Positions 16,635 through 25,698 of a DNA stretch of 64,000 bases are shown one piece after another. Below the pieces are notes generated by a model that made no database searches, was not told where the DNA came from, and was given only the letters and a program-made list of their open reading frames with translations. The stretch is from Acidobacteriota bacterium (GTDB lineage Bacteria; Acidobacteriota; Vicinamibacteria; Vicinamibacterales; UBA2999). A program made the position numbers and the translations under genes. The stretch covers positions 25,692 through 89,691 of the forward strand of contig CAUJDN010000033.1 of the NCBI GenBank assembly GCA_963169195.1, written 5' to 3'. Numbering within the stretch: the first letter of the stretch is position 1; the number at the start of each line of letters is the position of its first letter.

Positions 16635-18917
16635 ATGCCGGCGCTTCACGCCCTCCGCCCGTTCCTCCGCGCGGCAACGGCGGCGTGCCTGGTCGCGGGG
16701 GCGTGGGGACTTGCGTTCCCGCGCGCGTCGATGCCGCCCGTGTCACCGCTCGGCGATCAGATGGTGTACGCGCCAACCGACCCGACGGCGCTGGTCCTGC
16801 TGGAGCCGATCCTCCATGCGCCCTGGCTGGGCGAGACCCCTCGAGGGGGTGGCCTGATTGCGGCGATCCTTGCCGCCGTTGGCGCGACGGGTGTGGCCGT
16901 CTTTGCCGGCGCGAGCGTGCTGGCCACGGTATTCGTCGTCGGGGCGCTCATGGTCGATGCGTCGTTCGGCGCGGCGTTGTCGCACGGCGCGCCGCTGGCG
17001 GTGGCCGTGAGCCTCGTCTGGCTGGCCGCCGGCGCCGCCTTCGACGAGCATCAGCGCGTGTCACCCGCGCGGCCGTGGTTCAACCCGGCGGCCGCCATCC
17101 TGCTCTGGGCCACGGCGGCCTGGTTCCACTGGATTGCGGCCGTCGCCTGGCCCATCGTGCTCGCGGCGCTCAGGCGCACGCCACGGCGACCCGCGCGGGG
17201 CGCCTGGACGCTGGCGTCACTGGGGGTGGGCGTCGCCGCGTTCGCGGCGCACTTCCACTGGATGGCCATGGTTGCGGGCGCTCATGCCTTCGCGCCCGAC
17301 ACGGTCCTCACCACGCGCGACGCCATGGCGGTCGCGTTCGATTCGCGTCCCAGGATGCCGGCGGGCAGCTACGTGGCGGCCGACCTCACCACGGGCGTGT
17401 CGTACCTCGCCACGGGCCTGGCCGGCGTCGCCCTGGTGTTCGGTGGGCTCGCGCCCTGGTGGCGCCGTGCGGTGACGCTCTCGGTGCTCCTTGCGGCCGC
17501 GGTGATGGCCGGCTGGCCCGAGTGGCGGGCGGATGTGATTCGCTTCGGGGCCTGGGGGTTGACGCCGTTGGCGGCCGTGGGGTTGAGCTGGGTGTCGAGG
17601 CAGGTGGCGCGCGAGCGCCTGGTGGCCGTGGCCACCATCGTCGTGGGCGCCATCCTGGTGGCGGAGACGGTCGTGCTGGGCTGGCGGCCGCTGAGCGGGC
17701 AGGACGCCCGCGGGTTCCGGGATGTGCTCGAGGGCGCGCTGCGCACGGAGGCCGCGCGCCCGGCGGTGCTCGTGGCGGAGGACACGCGTCTTGACTCGGC
17801 GCTCGCCGCCTGGTCCGACCCACGCGCGGGCACGACGCGCATCGTGCAGGACGGGCGCGCAGTGGCTGCGGCCATCGCCGAGGGCCGCGCCGTCCTGGCC
17901 GGTCCCGTCGGGCGGCAGCACCTCGAGCTGGCGGGGTTCACGTTCATCCGACGCATCACGATCATCGAGCCGGCGCCCTTCGTGATGTCGCTGGCTGTTT
18001 CCGCCCTGCGGTGCGCGACCGTACTCGGCGACCGGTGGAGCCAGTTGCCGGGCCTCGAGTATACGGGTCGCCTCGGCATCGAGTTGCCGGCCGGTGTGGC
18101 CGGTGAGATGCAGCTCATCGTGGGTGACGCGCTGCCCGTCCGGATCGACGTCGAGTCCATGGTCGGCGACGCACCAGCCGTGCTGACCGAGCCGCTGCTG
18201 AGCGGCCCTGGTGTCTCGGCGCCGCCGCCGGACCTCTGGTTCGATGGCGGGACCCCGGAGGACGGGCCACACACGATCAGGCGCGTCCGCCTCTCGGCGC
18301 ATCCGACGCGCGCCTCGTGGCTGAGCGTGCAGCTGGGCCGCCGCGCGCCGCGCGTGATTGCCCGACTGGTGGGCATGGACGAGCGGGCGCGCGGACGGAT
18401 CTGTGCCGCGCCCATCGGTCGCGATCCGCTCTTTGGCGACGACACCGTCGCCGAGTCGATCGCGCTGGGCGACGCGCACGTGTTCGGGACCGGTTGGTAC
18501 GGCCTTCAGCGCGACGGGACCGCCACGTTTCGCTGGGCCGACGCCGATGCCGTGGTCCTGGTGCCGTCAATGGGCCGCATGGGCGTGGAGGTGGCCCTGG
18601 ACGCAGAACGGGCAGATGGAGTGGGGGCCGCAGATGGCGGAGATGACGCAGATGGACGGAGTCCAGCACCGCGGCGACGCGTGATGGCGCGCGAGGCGGT
18701 CACGCTGACGCTGCGCGTGAATGGCGTCGACGCCGGCACGCACGAAGTGGGAGGCGGCGCACGTCGCTACCGGTGGCCCGTGCCGGCGGGGGTGTGGCTG
18801 GAGGGGACCAACGAGCTCTGGTGGCACACCTCGCGCGCCGTGCGGCCGGCGGACACCGGCGGCACGGATACGCGGCGCCTCGCCCTGAGGGTGACGGGGA
18901 TCGAGGTCAGCCGCTGA
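16635..18917 (+). CDS. Large membrane protein with C-terminal beta-rich domain, unknown
   Basis: 760 residues. The first 360 or so hold about nine hydrophobic spans; the rest is soluble, probably periplasmic, with alternating short beta-like segments. No family was recognised with confidence; the layout recalls acidobacterial proteins that combine a DUF2723-like or mannosyltransferase-like membrane half with a carbohydrate-binding-like tail. It starts 30 bases from a divergent GT-like gene, hinting at a shared surface-polysaccharide role. Residues about 657-676 (ADGVGAADGGDDADG) are encoded by a GCAGATG micro-repeat inserted in frame. Confidence 0.6.
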   Translation: MPALHALRPFLRAATAACLVAGAWGLAFPRASMPPVSPLGDQMVYAPTDPTALVLLEPILHAPWLGETPRGGGLIAAILAAVGATGVAVFAGASVLATVFVVGALMVDASFGAALSHGAPLAVAVSLVWLAAGAAFDEHQRVSPARPWFNPAAAILLWATAAWFHWIAAVAWPIVLAALRRTPRRPARGAWTLASLGVGVAAFAAHFHWMAMVAGAHAFAPDTVLTTRDAMAVAFDSRPRMPAGSYVAADLTTGVSYLATGLAGVALVFGGLAPWWRRAVTLSVLLAAAVMAGWPEWRADVIRFGAWGLTPLAAVGLSWVSRQVARERLVAVATIVVGAILVAETVVLGWRPLSGQDARGFRDVLEGALRTEAARPAVLVAEDTRLDSALAAWSDPRAGTTRIVQDGRAVAAAIAEGRAVLAGPVGRQHLELAGFTFIRRITIIEPAPFVMSLAVSALRCATVLGDRWSQLPGLEYTGRLGIELPAGVAGEMQLIVGDALPVRIDVESMVGDAPAVLTEPLLSGPGVSAPPPDLWFDGGTPEDGPHTIRRVRLSAHPTRASWLSVQLGRRAPRVIARLVGMDERARGRICAAPIGRDPLFGDDTVAESIALGDAHVFGTGWYGLQRDGTATFRWADADAVVLVPSMGRMGVEVALDAERADGVGAADGGDDADGRSPAPRRRVMAREAVTLTLRVNGVDAGTHEVGGGARRYRWPVPAGVWLEGTNELWWHTSRAVRPADTGGTDTRRLALRVTGIEVSR
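18603..18660 (+). repeat. In-frame GCAGATG micro-repeat inside a gene
   Basis: The words gcagatggag, ccgcagatggcg, gagatgac and gcagatggacgg recur within 58 bases inside the coding region of the large membrane protein. The same word pair, in the opposite orientation (catctgcgcatctgcgg), occurs in the intergenic space at about 50725-50750. The block encodes a low-complexity Ala/Asp/Gly stretch and keeps the frame. Confidence 0.55.
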
Positions 18918-18928
18918 CAGTGGAACGT

Positions 18929-18984
18929 CAGAACCTCAGAACCCCAGAACCTCAGAACCCCAGAACCTCAGAACCTCAGAACCT
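18929..18984 (-). repeat. Perfect tandem 8-bp array, 7 units
   Basis: Exactly seven octamers (cagaacct or cagaaccc on the plus strand, i.e. ggttctgR on the minus strand) fill the gap between the stop of the upstream plus-strand gene and the stop codon of the convergent FKBP gene, with one base to spare. Same unit as 4567-4671. Confidence 0.9.
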
Positions 18985-18985
18985 G

Positions 18986-19432
18986 CTAAGGCACCGACAC
19001 GAGCTCCACTTCGAAGAGCAGGGTGGCGTTTGGAGGGATCCGCGACGAATCCGGCGTCGAGCTTCCGTACGCCAGCTCCGGCGGGATCACGAGCCGGCGA
19101 AGCCCGCCCACCCGCATCCCGGGGATGCCCTGGCTCCAGCCGGCGATGACGTTGGCGCCGAGCTGGAATCGGACGTTGCGATTCGAGTCGAATTGCGAGC
19201 CCTTGTTCTCGGCTGCCGTGTTGCTGTACAGCCATCCCGTGTAGTTGACCGTGACGGCCTGGCCGGCCACGGCGACCGAGCCGGTGCCGGCGCGCAGGTC
19301 CGTGATGCCAAACGGGGCCGTGCCCGTCGGGGGAAGCGACGGGGCGGTCGGAGAGTCGCTGCCCCCTCCGCAGGCGGTGGAGGCAACCAGGGCAAGGGCG
19401 GCGAGCGAGGCGAGGAGATGTCGTCGGGTCAT
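18986..19432 (-). CDS. FKBP-type peptidyl-prolyl isomerase lipoprotein
   Basis: 148 residues. The N-terminus is a lipoprotein signal (LLASLAALALVASTA then C21), followed by a Ser/Thr/Pro-rich linker and one FKBP domain. The FKBP domain shows VTVNYTGWLY, FDSNRN, FQLGANVIAGWSQGIPGM, RRLVIPPELAYG and LLFEVELVSV. It probably accelerates prolyl isomerisation in the periplasm, anchored to a membrane. A TTG at 19444 could add four residues, but the ATG at 19432 starts with the basic T-R-R-H expected of a signal peptide. The 8-bp array begins one base after the stop codon. Confidence 0.9.
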   Translation of the reverse strand: MTRRHLLASLAALALVASTACGGGSDSPTAPSLPPTGTAPFGITDLRAGTGSVAVAGQAVTVNYTGWLYSNTAAENKGSQFDSNRNVRFQLGANVIAGWSQGIPGMRVGGLRRLVIPPELAYGSSTPDSSRIPPNATLLFEVELVSVP

Positions 19433-19491
19433 GTCGGTCTGCAACAGGCGCTCGTCCGATCATAAACGAAGGGGGAGAACCCCCAGAGCCT

Positions 19492-21693
19492 CTACTTGAC
19501 GAACAGCATCTCCCGATACGTCGGCATCGGGTAGAGCTCGTGCGGGATGACCACTTCGAGCTGATCCCCGAGATCGCGGAGCGCGGCCATCGCGGGGACG
19601 ATGGTGTCGCGCATGTACCTCGCGTGGTGCTCGGGTGAGCCGCCGTTGTGCTCCAGGGCGTGGGCCAGCTTCTCCGTCTGCGCCCGAAAGCGATCCACCA
19701 GGCCGACGACCTTCGCCAGGTGCTTCGCGCCTTCCTTGCTCGGCACGCCGCCCGCCTTGGCCGCGGCCACGCTCTCGCCGACGCGCTTCTGGTACTCGAG
19801 GCCGGCCGGGAGGATGTACCGGTTGGCCATCAACACCATCAGCTGCGCCTCCACGTTGATGGTCTTGCTGTAGTTCTCGAGGTTGATCTCGTAGCGCGCG
19901 CGCAGCTCGCGCTCGTTGAGCACCTTGAACTTCTCGAAGACCTTCACGACGGCGGGCTGCACGATCTGCGGCAGGGCGTCCACGGTGTTCTTCAGGTTCA
20001 ACAGGCCCCGGTTCGCGGCTTCGTGCTGCCACTCCTCCGCATAGCCGTTGCCGTTGAAGATAACCCGCTTGTGCAGCTTGACGGTCTTCTTGAGGAGGGC
20101 CGCCACGGCGTCGTTGAACGCCTCCTTGCGGCTGGCGGTCCTGCCCCGGGTGGCGGCGAGCATCTTCTCCAGCTCGGTGGCCATCGCGTCCAGCGACTCG
20201 GCGACCGCCACGTTGAGGCACGTGGTCGGGAACGCCACGTTCTGCGTGGAGCCCACCGCGCGGAACTCGAACTTGTTGCCCGTGAAGGCGAAGGGCGACG
20301 TGCGGTTGCGATCCCCGGCGTCGCGGGGCAGCTTGGGCAGCACGGACACGCCGATATCGAGCAGGCCGCCGTGCTTGGTGCTCCGGGCCCCGCCCCTCTC
20401 GATCTGCTCGAAGATGTCGGTGAGCATGTCGCCGAGGAACACCGACAGGATGGCCGGCGGCGCCTCGTTGGCCCCGAGCCGGTGATCGTTGCCCGCGTGG
20501 GCGACCGACATCCGCAGCAGCCCCTGGAAGGTGTCCACCGCGCGGATGACAGCCGTGCAGAAGAACAGGAACTGCATGTTGGCGTGCGGCGTGTCGCCCG
20601 GGTTCAGCAGGTTGTTCCCCAGGTCGTCGCCCATGCTCCAGTTGACGTGCTTGCCCGAGCCGTTCATGCCCGCGAACGGCTTCTCGTGGACGAGGCAGGC
20701 CAGCCCGTAGCGCGGCGCCACGCGCTTCAGCGTCTCCATCGTCATCATCTGGTGATCCGTGGCGACGTTCGCGCTCTCGAACATCGGCGCGACCTCGTAC
20801 TGGGACGGAGCCACCTCGTTGTGGCGCGTCTTGATCGGCACACCCACGCGATAGAGCTCCGCTTCGGTCTCGGCCATGCAGGCGAGCACGCGCTCGGGGA
20901 TCGACCCGAAGTACTGATCCTCCAGCTCCTGGCCCTTCGGCGGCCGGGCACCGAACAGCGTGCGGCCGGCGTTGATGAGGTCCGGCCGTGCGAAGTAGAA
21001 GTGGCGGTCGATGAGGAAGTACTCCTGCTCGGGGCCGCAGGTGGGGGTGACCCGCGTGGCGTGCGAGCCGAACAGCTTCAGCACGCGCACGGCCTGCGCC
21101 GACAGCGCTTCCATCGAGCGGAGCAGCGGCGTCTTCTTGTCCAGCGCCTCACCGGTCCAGCTGACGAACGCGGTCGGGATGACCAGCGTCGCGCTGTTGC
21201 CGTTCATCAGCAGCCACGGCGCGCTGGTCGGGTCCCAGGCCGTGTAGCCCCGCGCCTCGAACGTGCTGCGCATGCCGCCCGACGGGAAACTCGAGGCATC
21301 GGGCTCGCCGCGCACCAGTTCCTTGCCGCTGAACTCGGCCAGCGCGCGGCCATCGTCCGTCGGGTTGAAGAAGCTGTCGTGCTTCTCGGCCGTGATGCCG
21401 GTCATGGGCTGGAACCAGTGCGTGAAGTGCGACGCACCGTGCTCCACGGCCCAGTCCTTCAGGGCCGTCGCGATGGCATCCGCCGTGGAGATGTCCAGCG
21501 CCTGGCCCCGGGTGATGGTGTCACGCAGCGACTTGTAGACGGGCTTGGGCAGCCGGGCCTGCTGGACCGTGTCCGTGAACGCCAACGCGCCGAACACGTC
21601 GCCGACGTGGACCGGCGGCTTCAACCGCCGGCTGCCTTCCATGGCCCACGCCGTGATGCCCTTCACCGCCTCGCCCAGAGCTGCGGAACCCAT
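19492..21693 (-). CDS. glnN: Type III glutamine synthetase
   Basis: 733 residues, the size of GSIII enzymes, which make glutamine from glutamate, ammonia and ATP as large oligomers. Catalytic signatures are present: [38 protein letters not shown] (ATP/glutamate region), [18 protein letters not shown] and [18 protein letters not shown]. The C-terminal GSIII-specific region follows ([16 protein letters not shown] at the end). The start at 21693 has an AGGGAGA sequence about ten bases upstream; the ORF could be extended to 21807 but that leader does not look coding. A GTGCA-N5-TGCAC palindrome lies 86 bases upstream. Confidence 0.93.
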   Translation of the reverse strand: MGSAALGEAVKGITAWAMEGSRRLKPPVHVGDVFGALAFTDTVQQARLPKPVYKSLRDTITRGQALDISTADAIATALKDWAVEHGASHFTHWFQPMTGITAEKHDSFFNPTDDGRALAEFSGKELVRGEPDASSFPSGGMRSTFEARGYTAWDPTSAPWLLMNGNSATLVIPTAFVSWTGEALDKKTPLLRSMEALSAQAVRVLKLFGSHATRVTPTCGPEQEYFLIDRHFYFARPDLINAGRTLFGARPPKGQELEDQYFGSIPERVLACMAETEAELYRVGVPIKTRHNEVAPSQYEVAPMFESANVATDHQMMTMETLKRVAPRYGLACLVHEKPFAGMNGSGKHVNWSMGDDLGNNLLNPGDTPHANMQFLFFCTAVIRAVDTFQGLLRMSVAHAGNDHRLGANEAPPAILSVFLGDMLTDIFEQIERGGARSTKHGGLLDIGVSVLPKLPRDAGDRNRTSPFAFTGNKFEFRAVGSTQNVAFPTTCLNVAVAESLDAMATELEKMLAATRGRTASRKEAFNDAVAALLKKTVKLHKRVIFNGNGYAEEWQHEAANRGLLNLKNTVDALPQIVQPAVVKVFEKFKVLNERELRARYEINLENYSKTINVEAQLMVLMANRYILPAGLEYQKRVGESVAAAKAGGVPSKEGAKHLAKVVGLVDRFRAQTEKLAHALEHNGGSPEHHARYMRDTIVPAMAALRDLGDQLEVVIPHELYPMPTYREMLFVK

Positions 21694-22005
21694 GATGTGC
21701 CTGTCTCCCTGCTGCACCCGGCTGCTGACCGTCCACGGCCCCGGGGTGCGACCGGAACCGGAGAAGTACGGATGAGAAGTGCAAAGTATGCACGATTCGT
21801 CCTTCATTCTGCAATAAGGAAGTCACGTCAATGTCTCTATTGGCCGCTTTCTGGCGAAGTGACTCTCGGAAAATGCATAAGTAGCAGATTTGTCCAACCT
21901 CTTCCATGTTTCCTCGGGAACTGGAGGCAGGCCATGGATGGCGAATACACAGCGAAGCATCCTGGTCCCCTTGGACCCGCGCGGCCTTCGCGTTTCCGGG
22001 ACCGG
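21694..22005. other. Intergenic region upstream of glnN
   Basis: 312 bases without a convincing gene. It lies between the glnN start and the 3' end of the SGNH lipoprotein gene, both on the minus strand, and is AT-richer than its surroundings from 21775 to 21910, consistent with the glnN promoter. A 23-codon ORF at 21938-22009 starts after GGAGG and reads MANTQRSILVPLD, which recalls a Usp N-terminus, but it stops early and is probably not a functional gene. Confidence 0.5.
21779..21793. promoter_or_regulatory. GTGCA-N5-TGCAC palindrome upstream of glnN
   Basis: A perfect 5-bp-arm inverted repeat 86 bases upstream of the glnN start, in the AT-rich stretch. It could be a binding site for a nitrogen regulator, but the arms are short and no regulator gene is nearby. 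Confidence 0.3.
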
Positions 22006-22887
22006 CTAGAAGACGGGAACGATTGTCCGGGCGGGGCAGGACGGCGCCGGCAGGCTGGCCGTGCCGTTCACCACGGCCGGATACGCCAGTTCGGCCATCA
22101 GGGCGTAGCCGGCATCGCTGGGATGGAAGCCGTCGGCGGAAAAGCTCGAGGGCTGGACGATACGCGGGTCGCACATGAGGTCCACGACGAGCACGTTGCG
22201 GCTGGTCATGGCGTTCACCTGGTCCGACAGGCCCGTCGCAATGCGCTGCATGACGCTCCGCTCGATGGTGCTGCGCCCCGCCAGATACGGCGCCCCGGCC
22301 AGGTTGGGCAGGTTGTACGCGACGATGCGCGTGTTGGGGGCCCGGGCGCGGATGCGCGACGCGAACTCGACAAAATCGTTACCCCACTGACGAACGTGGT
22401 GGTCGATGAAGCCGCGCACATCGCCGCCACCCAGGCCTGCGCTGACGGCCCCGCCGATGATGTTGGCATCGTTGCCGCCCGCGAAAATCGTGACGATGGT
22501 CGTCCCCGGAGGGACGAAGGGCGGGTAGCGTTCGAGGAAATTGCCCGGGACGTCGCGCCCGATCTGCGTGGCCAGGTCCAAGATCGCCGGCGACAGCACC
22601 GCGCCCGGGACCGAGAGGTTCACATAGCTCACCGCGCTGCCGTTGGCCGCGAGCCGGCGCCTGAGGGTCTGCGCGTAGCCCGTGCCGTTCTCGCAGCCCA
22701 GGTCGAACGGCGCGCAGACGATGCTGCTCCCGTAGCCGATGCCGTCGCTGGCTCCGAGGACCGTGTAACTGATGGCCGACCCGGTGCCGCCCGGGCTTGG
22801 CGAGGTGGGTGACTCGGGACCGCGGCTGCAGGCTGCCGATGCCGCGAGGGCCACGACGATGGTCAGGAGACAGCGCGAGCGGAGCAT
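22006..22887 (-). CDS. SGNH/GDSL-family hydrolase lipoprotein
   Basis: 293 residues. An N-terminal lipoprotein signal ends at C20 (ALAASAAC). The SGNH blocks follow: LGASDGIGYG (block I with Ser but GAS instead of GDS), a block II glycine near VNLSVPGA, FAGGNDAN (block III Asn) and DGFHPSDAGY (block V Asp and His). These are esterases, lipases or carbohydrate deacetylases acting outside the cytoplasm; the substrate cannot be read from the sequence. The gene faces away from fadD, which starts 82 bases from it. Confidence 0.85.
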   Translation of the reverse strand: MLRSRCLLTIVVALAASAACSRGPESPTSPSPGGTGSAISYTVLGASDGIGYGSSIVCAPFDLGCENGTGYAQTLRRRLAANGSAVSYVNLSVPGAVLSPAILDLATQIGRDVPGNFLERYPPFVPPGTTIVTIFAGGNDANIIGGAVSAGLGGGDVRGFIDHHVRQWGNDFVEFASRIRARAPNTRIVAYNLPNLAGAPYLAGRSTIERSVMQRIATGLSDQVNAMTSRNVLVVDLMCDPRIVQPSSFSADGFHPSDAGYALMAELAYPAVVNGTASLPAPSCPARTIVPVF

Positions 22888-22969
22888 CGCTGCCTATTGT
22901 GCAAGATTTGCGCCTTCGCCCTGGTGGTTTTTGCTTTTCACTTCCGGCGCCCGCCTGTAAGGTGTCCTC

Positions 22970-24685
22970 GTGTCGCCCCACCGCCCGTGGACCGAGTTCT
23001 ACCATCCGCAGACCGCACGCGACCTTCCGCCGCCGGCGCATCCGCACCTGCCGGCCCTCATCCGGGCCTCGGCGGCGGCCTTCGGCACGAAGACGGCCTT
23101 CACGCTGGGGCTGCCCAACGGGTCGCAGGGTGGCCTGACCTTCGCCGAGGTGGACGTGCTGTCGGACCGCTTCGCCGTGTACCTGCGCGAGGTGGCCGGG
23201 TTCCAGCCCGGGGATCGATTGTCCATCCAGATGCCGAACTGCCTGGCGTATCCGGTCGCCGTCTTCGGCGCGCTCAAGGCCGGCCTGGTGATGGTCAACA
23301 CCAACCCGCTCTACACGCCGCACGAGATGGCGCACCAGTTCGCGGACAGCGGCTCAGCCGGGCTCGTGACCATCGACCTCTTCGCGCCGAAGGTGGCGGA
23401 GGCGCTGCCGAAGACCTCGATTCGCACCGTCGTCGTGGTCTCGATCGCCGACCTGCTGCCACCGCTCAGGCGCGCACTCGTGTGGGCGGTCCAGAAGTAC
23501 ATCAAGAAGATGATCCCGCCCGTGACGTTCCCGCACGTCGGATTCCGGCGCGCGCTGGCCGATGGCGCGGCGAGGATGTCGGCGGGGGCCGACCCGGGGG
23601 TGTACCAGAAGTCGCTGACGCGCGACACGCTGGCGGCCCTCCAGTACACGGGGGGAACAACGGGTGTGGCCAAGGGCGCGATGCTCACGCACGGGAACCT
23701 CCTGGCCAACATCGAGCAGTGCGTCCAGGTGTGGCAGCCGTGGCTGCGCATCGGCGAGGAGGTGATGCTGACGGCGTTGCCGCTGTACCACATTTTCGCC
23801 TTCACGGCGAACCTGATGCTCTTCTGGGTGACGGGCGGGCGGGACATCCTCGCGCCCAGTCCCCGCCCGCTCGGCAACCTCCGGACGGTGATGGAGACCG
23901 AGCCCATCACGTGGTTCACGGGCGTGAACACGCTGTTTGCCGGCCTGATGCACGAGGAGTGGTTCCTGAAGAGGACGTCGTGGACCTTCCGCGGATCGGT
24001 CGCCGGCGGCATGGCCCTGGTGCCCGCGGTGGGCGAGCGATGGGAGCAGGTCACCAGGACGCCCATCTATCAGGGCTACGGCCTGACCGAGACGTCGCCG
24101 GTCGTGACCCTGAACCCGTTCCATCGCGTGAAGCGCGCCTCCATCGGCGTGCCCCTGCCGGGCACCGATGTGCGCATCGTGGACGAGGGCGGGCATGACG
24201 TCCCGCCGGGCGAGGCGGGGGAGCTGATCGTGAAGGGGCCGCAGGTGATGCCGGGCTACTGGCAGCGCCCGGATGAAACAGCGCGCGCCATTCGGGACGG
24301 CTGGTTCTACACCGGCGACATCGCCCGGATGGACGAGGATGGCTACTTCTTCATCGTCGATCGCAAGAAGGACATGATTCTCGTCAGCGGCTTCAACGTC
24401 TATCCGAACGAGGTCGAGGCGGTCATCGCGTCGCACCCCGGCGTGCAGGACTGCGCCGTCGTCGGTGTGCCGGACGAGGACACGGGCGAGTGGGTGGTCG
24501 CGTATGTGATTCGGAAGGACCGCGGCCTGACCGTCGAGGCGATTCGCGAGCACTGCCGACAGTCGCTCACGGCCTACAAGGTGCCGAAGCTGGTGATCTT
24601 TCGCGACGAGCTGCCGAAGTCGCCGGTGGGTAAAGTACTCCGCAAGGACCTGCGCGAGGACGCGGCCAGCGCGAAGCGCGGCTGA
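22970..24685 (+). CDS. fadD: Long-chain acyl-CoA synthetase (AMP-forming)
   Basis: 571 residues of the ANL superfamily. The P-loop-like AMP-binding motif is YTGGTTGVAKGAMLTH; the adenine-binding motif is GYGLTETSP. The A8-type hinge is GWFYTGDIARMDEDGYF, followed by DRKKDMILVSGFNVYP, and the catalytic lysine is in SPVGKVLRKDLR. It activates a fatty acid to its CoA thioester for beta-oxidation or lipid synthesis. The motif set and length match FadD. The GTG start at 22970 is the first plausible codon; the ATG-less N-terminus aligns with the usual family start. Confidence 0.9.
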   Translation: MSPHRPWTEFYHPQTARDLPPPAHPHLPALIRASAAAFGTKTAFTLGLPNGSQGGLTFAEVDVLSDRFAVYLREVAGFQPGDRLSIQMPNCLAYPVAVFGALKAGLVMVNTNPLYTPHEMAHQFADSGSAGLVTIDLFAPKVAEALPKTSIRTVVVVSIADLLPPLRRALVWAVQKYIKKMIPPVTFPHVGFRRALADGAARMSAGADPGVYQKSLTRDTLAALQYTGGTTGVAKGAMLTHGNLLANIEQCVQVWQPWLRIGEEVMLTALPLYHIFAFTANLMLFWVTGGRDILAPSPRPLGNLRTVMETEPITWFTGVNTLFAGLMHEEWFLKRTSWTFRGSVAGGMALVPAVGERWEQVTRTPIYQGYGLTETSPVVTLNPFHRVKRASIGVPLPGTDVRIVDEGGHDVPPGEAGELIVKGPQVMPGYWQRPDETARAIRDGWFYTGDIARMDEDGYFFIVDRKKDMILVSGFNVYPNEVEAVIASHPGVQDCAVVGVPDEDTGEWVVAYVIRKDRGLTVEAIREHCRQSLTAYKVPKLVIFRDELPKSPVGKVLRKDLREDAASAKRG

Positions 24686-24703
24686 CGGCGTCCCCCGGTG
24701 CCC

Positions 24704-25669
24704 ATGGACAACCTCTGCCACACGCTGACGGGCGCGGCGCTCGGCCAGGCGGGGTTGGCGTCGCGCACCCGCTACGGCATGGCCACCCTCATGGTGGCGG
24801 CGAACCTTCCCGACGTGGACGTCGCAGTGTTCCTGACGGACACCCTGCCCGTGTCGTTCCGCCGCGGCTGGACGCACGGCATCCTGGCGCAGGTGATCCT
24901 TCCGCTCGTGCTCGCCGGCATCGTCTGGGCGATCGGCAGGAACCGGAACGCACCCGAGCGCACCCGCCCGCCCCTGCCCGCACCCGATTCCACCCGCTTC
25001 GGCCCGCTGCTGCTGCTCTCCTACATCGGCCTCGCCTCGCACATCGTCCTCGACTACCTGAACAGCTACGGTCTGCGGCTGCTGATGCCGTTCTCGGGGC
25101 ACTGGTTCTACGGCGATGCGCTGTTCATCGTGGACCCGTGGATGTGGGGCGTGCTCGGCGCGGGCGTGCTGCTGGCCACGGTGGCCGGCCGCCGCGGCGC
25201 GGCCGCACCGGGGCGCCCGGCACGGGTCGCGCTGGTGCTGGCCGCGGCCTACACCGTCGCGATGCTGGCCTCCAGCCTCTGGGCCCGGTCCGCCGTCCGT
25301 GCGGGCCTGACAAGGGCAGGGCGCCCGGCGGACACGCGCTTCATGGTGACGCCCGTGTTCGCCAACCCGTTCCGGCGCGAGGTCCTCGTGGATAATGGGG
25401 ACCGGTACGAGAAGGGATTCATCTGGTTCGAGCCCGGCCCCCGCTTCCGCCCCGCCGGGTACGGCGTGGACAAAGGTCTCGGGCTCCCCGAGGCCCGCGC
25501 GGCGCTGGCCACGCCCCGGGCCCGGGCCTACCTGCGGTGGTCTCGCTTTCCGTTCGTGGTGGTGGATCGCACGGAGGCGCCGCCGCGCCTGTGGCTCAAC
25601 GACTATCGGTACTCCGATGCCTCGGGCCGGGTCGGGTGGGCGGGCCTGGTCGTGCCGATCGAGGAGTGA
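24704..25669 (+). CDS. YdjM-type membrane-bound metal-dependent hydrolase
   Basis: 321 residues beginning MDNLCHTLTGAALGQAGL, the hallmark of the YdjM/LexA-controlled family (PF04307). The usual metal-binding residues follow: NLPDVDV, RGWTHG, SHIVLDYLNSYG. About five membrane spans and a C-terminal soluble domain of about 120 residues that ends with a YRYSDA segment. The activity has not been defined biochemically in the family. ATG at 24704 is preferred to a GTG six bases upstream because of the conserved MDN start. Confidence 0.8.
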   Translation: MDNLCHTLTGAALGQAGLASRTRYGMATLMVAANLPDVDVAVFLTDTLPVSFRRGWTHGILAQVILPLVLAGIVWAIGRNRNAPERTRPPLPAPDSTRFGPLLLLSYIGLASHIVLDYLNSYGLRLLMPFSGHWFYGDALFIVDPWMWGVLGAGVLLATVAGRRGAAAPGRPARVALVLAAAYTVAMLASSLWARSAVRAGLTRAGRPADTRFMVTPVFANPFRREVLVDNGDRYEKGFIWFEPGPRFRPAGYGVDKGLGLPEARAALATPRARAYLRWSRFPFVVVDRTEAPPRLWLNDYRYSDASGRVGWAGLVVPIEE

Positions 25670-25698
25670 AGGCGGAACGCCTTCTGTACAATTCACGT

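Noticed and set aside
21821..21836. Sigma-54-like site TGACTTCCTTATTGCA upstream of glnN (minus strand)
   Set aside because: The GG of the -24 element is GA and the sequence after it is off consensus, so it does not meet the minimum.
21934..22009. Small ORF(s) after GGAGG, one reading MANTQRSILVPLD
   Set aside because: Only 23-25 codons, two overlapping frames, no continuation of a Usp fold; may be a remnant but cannot be supported.
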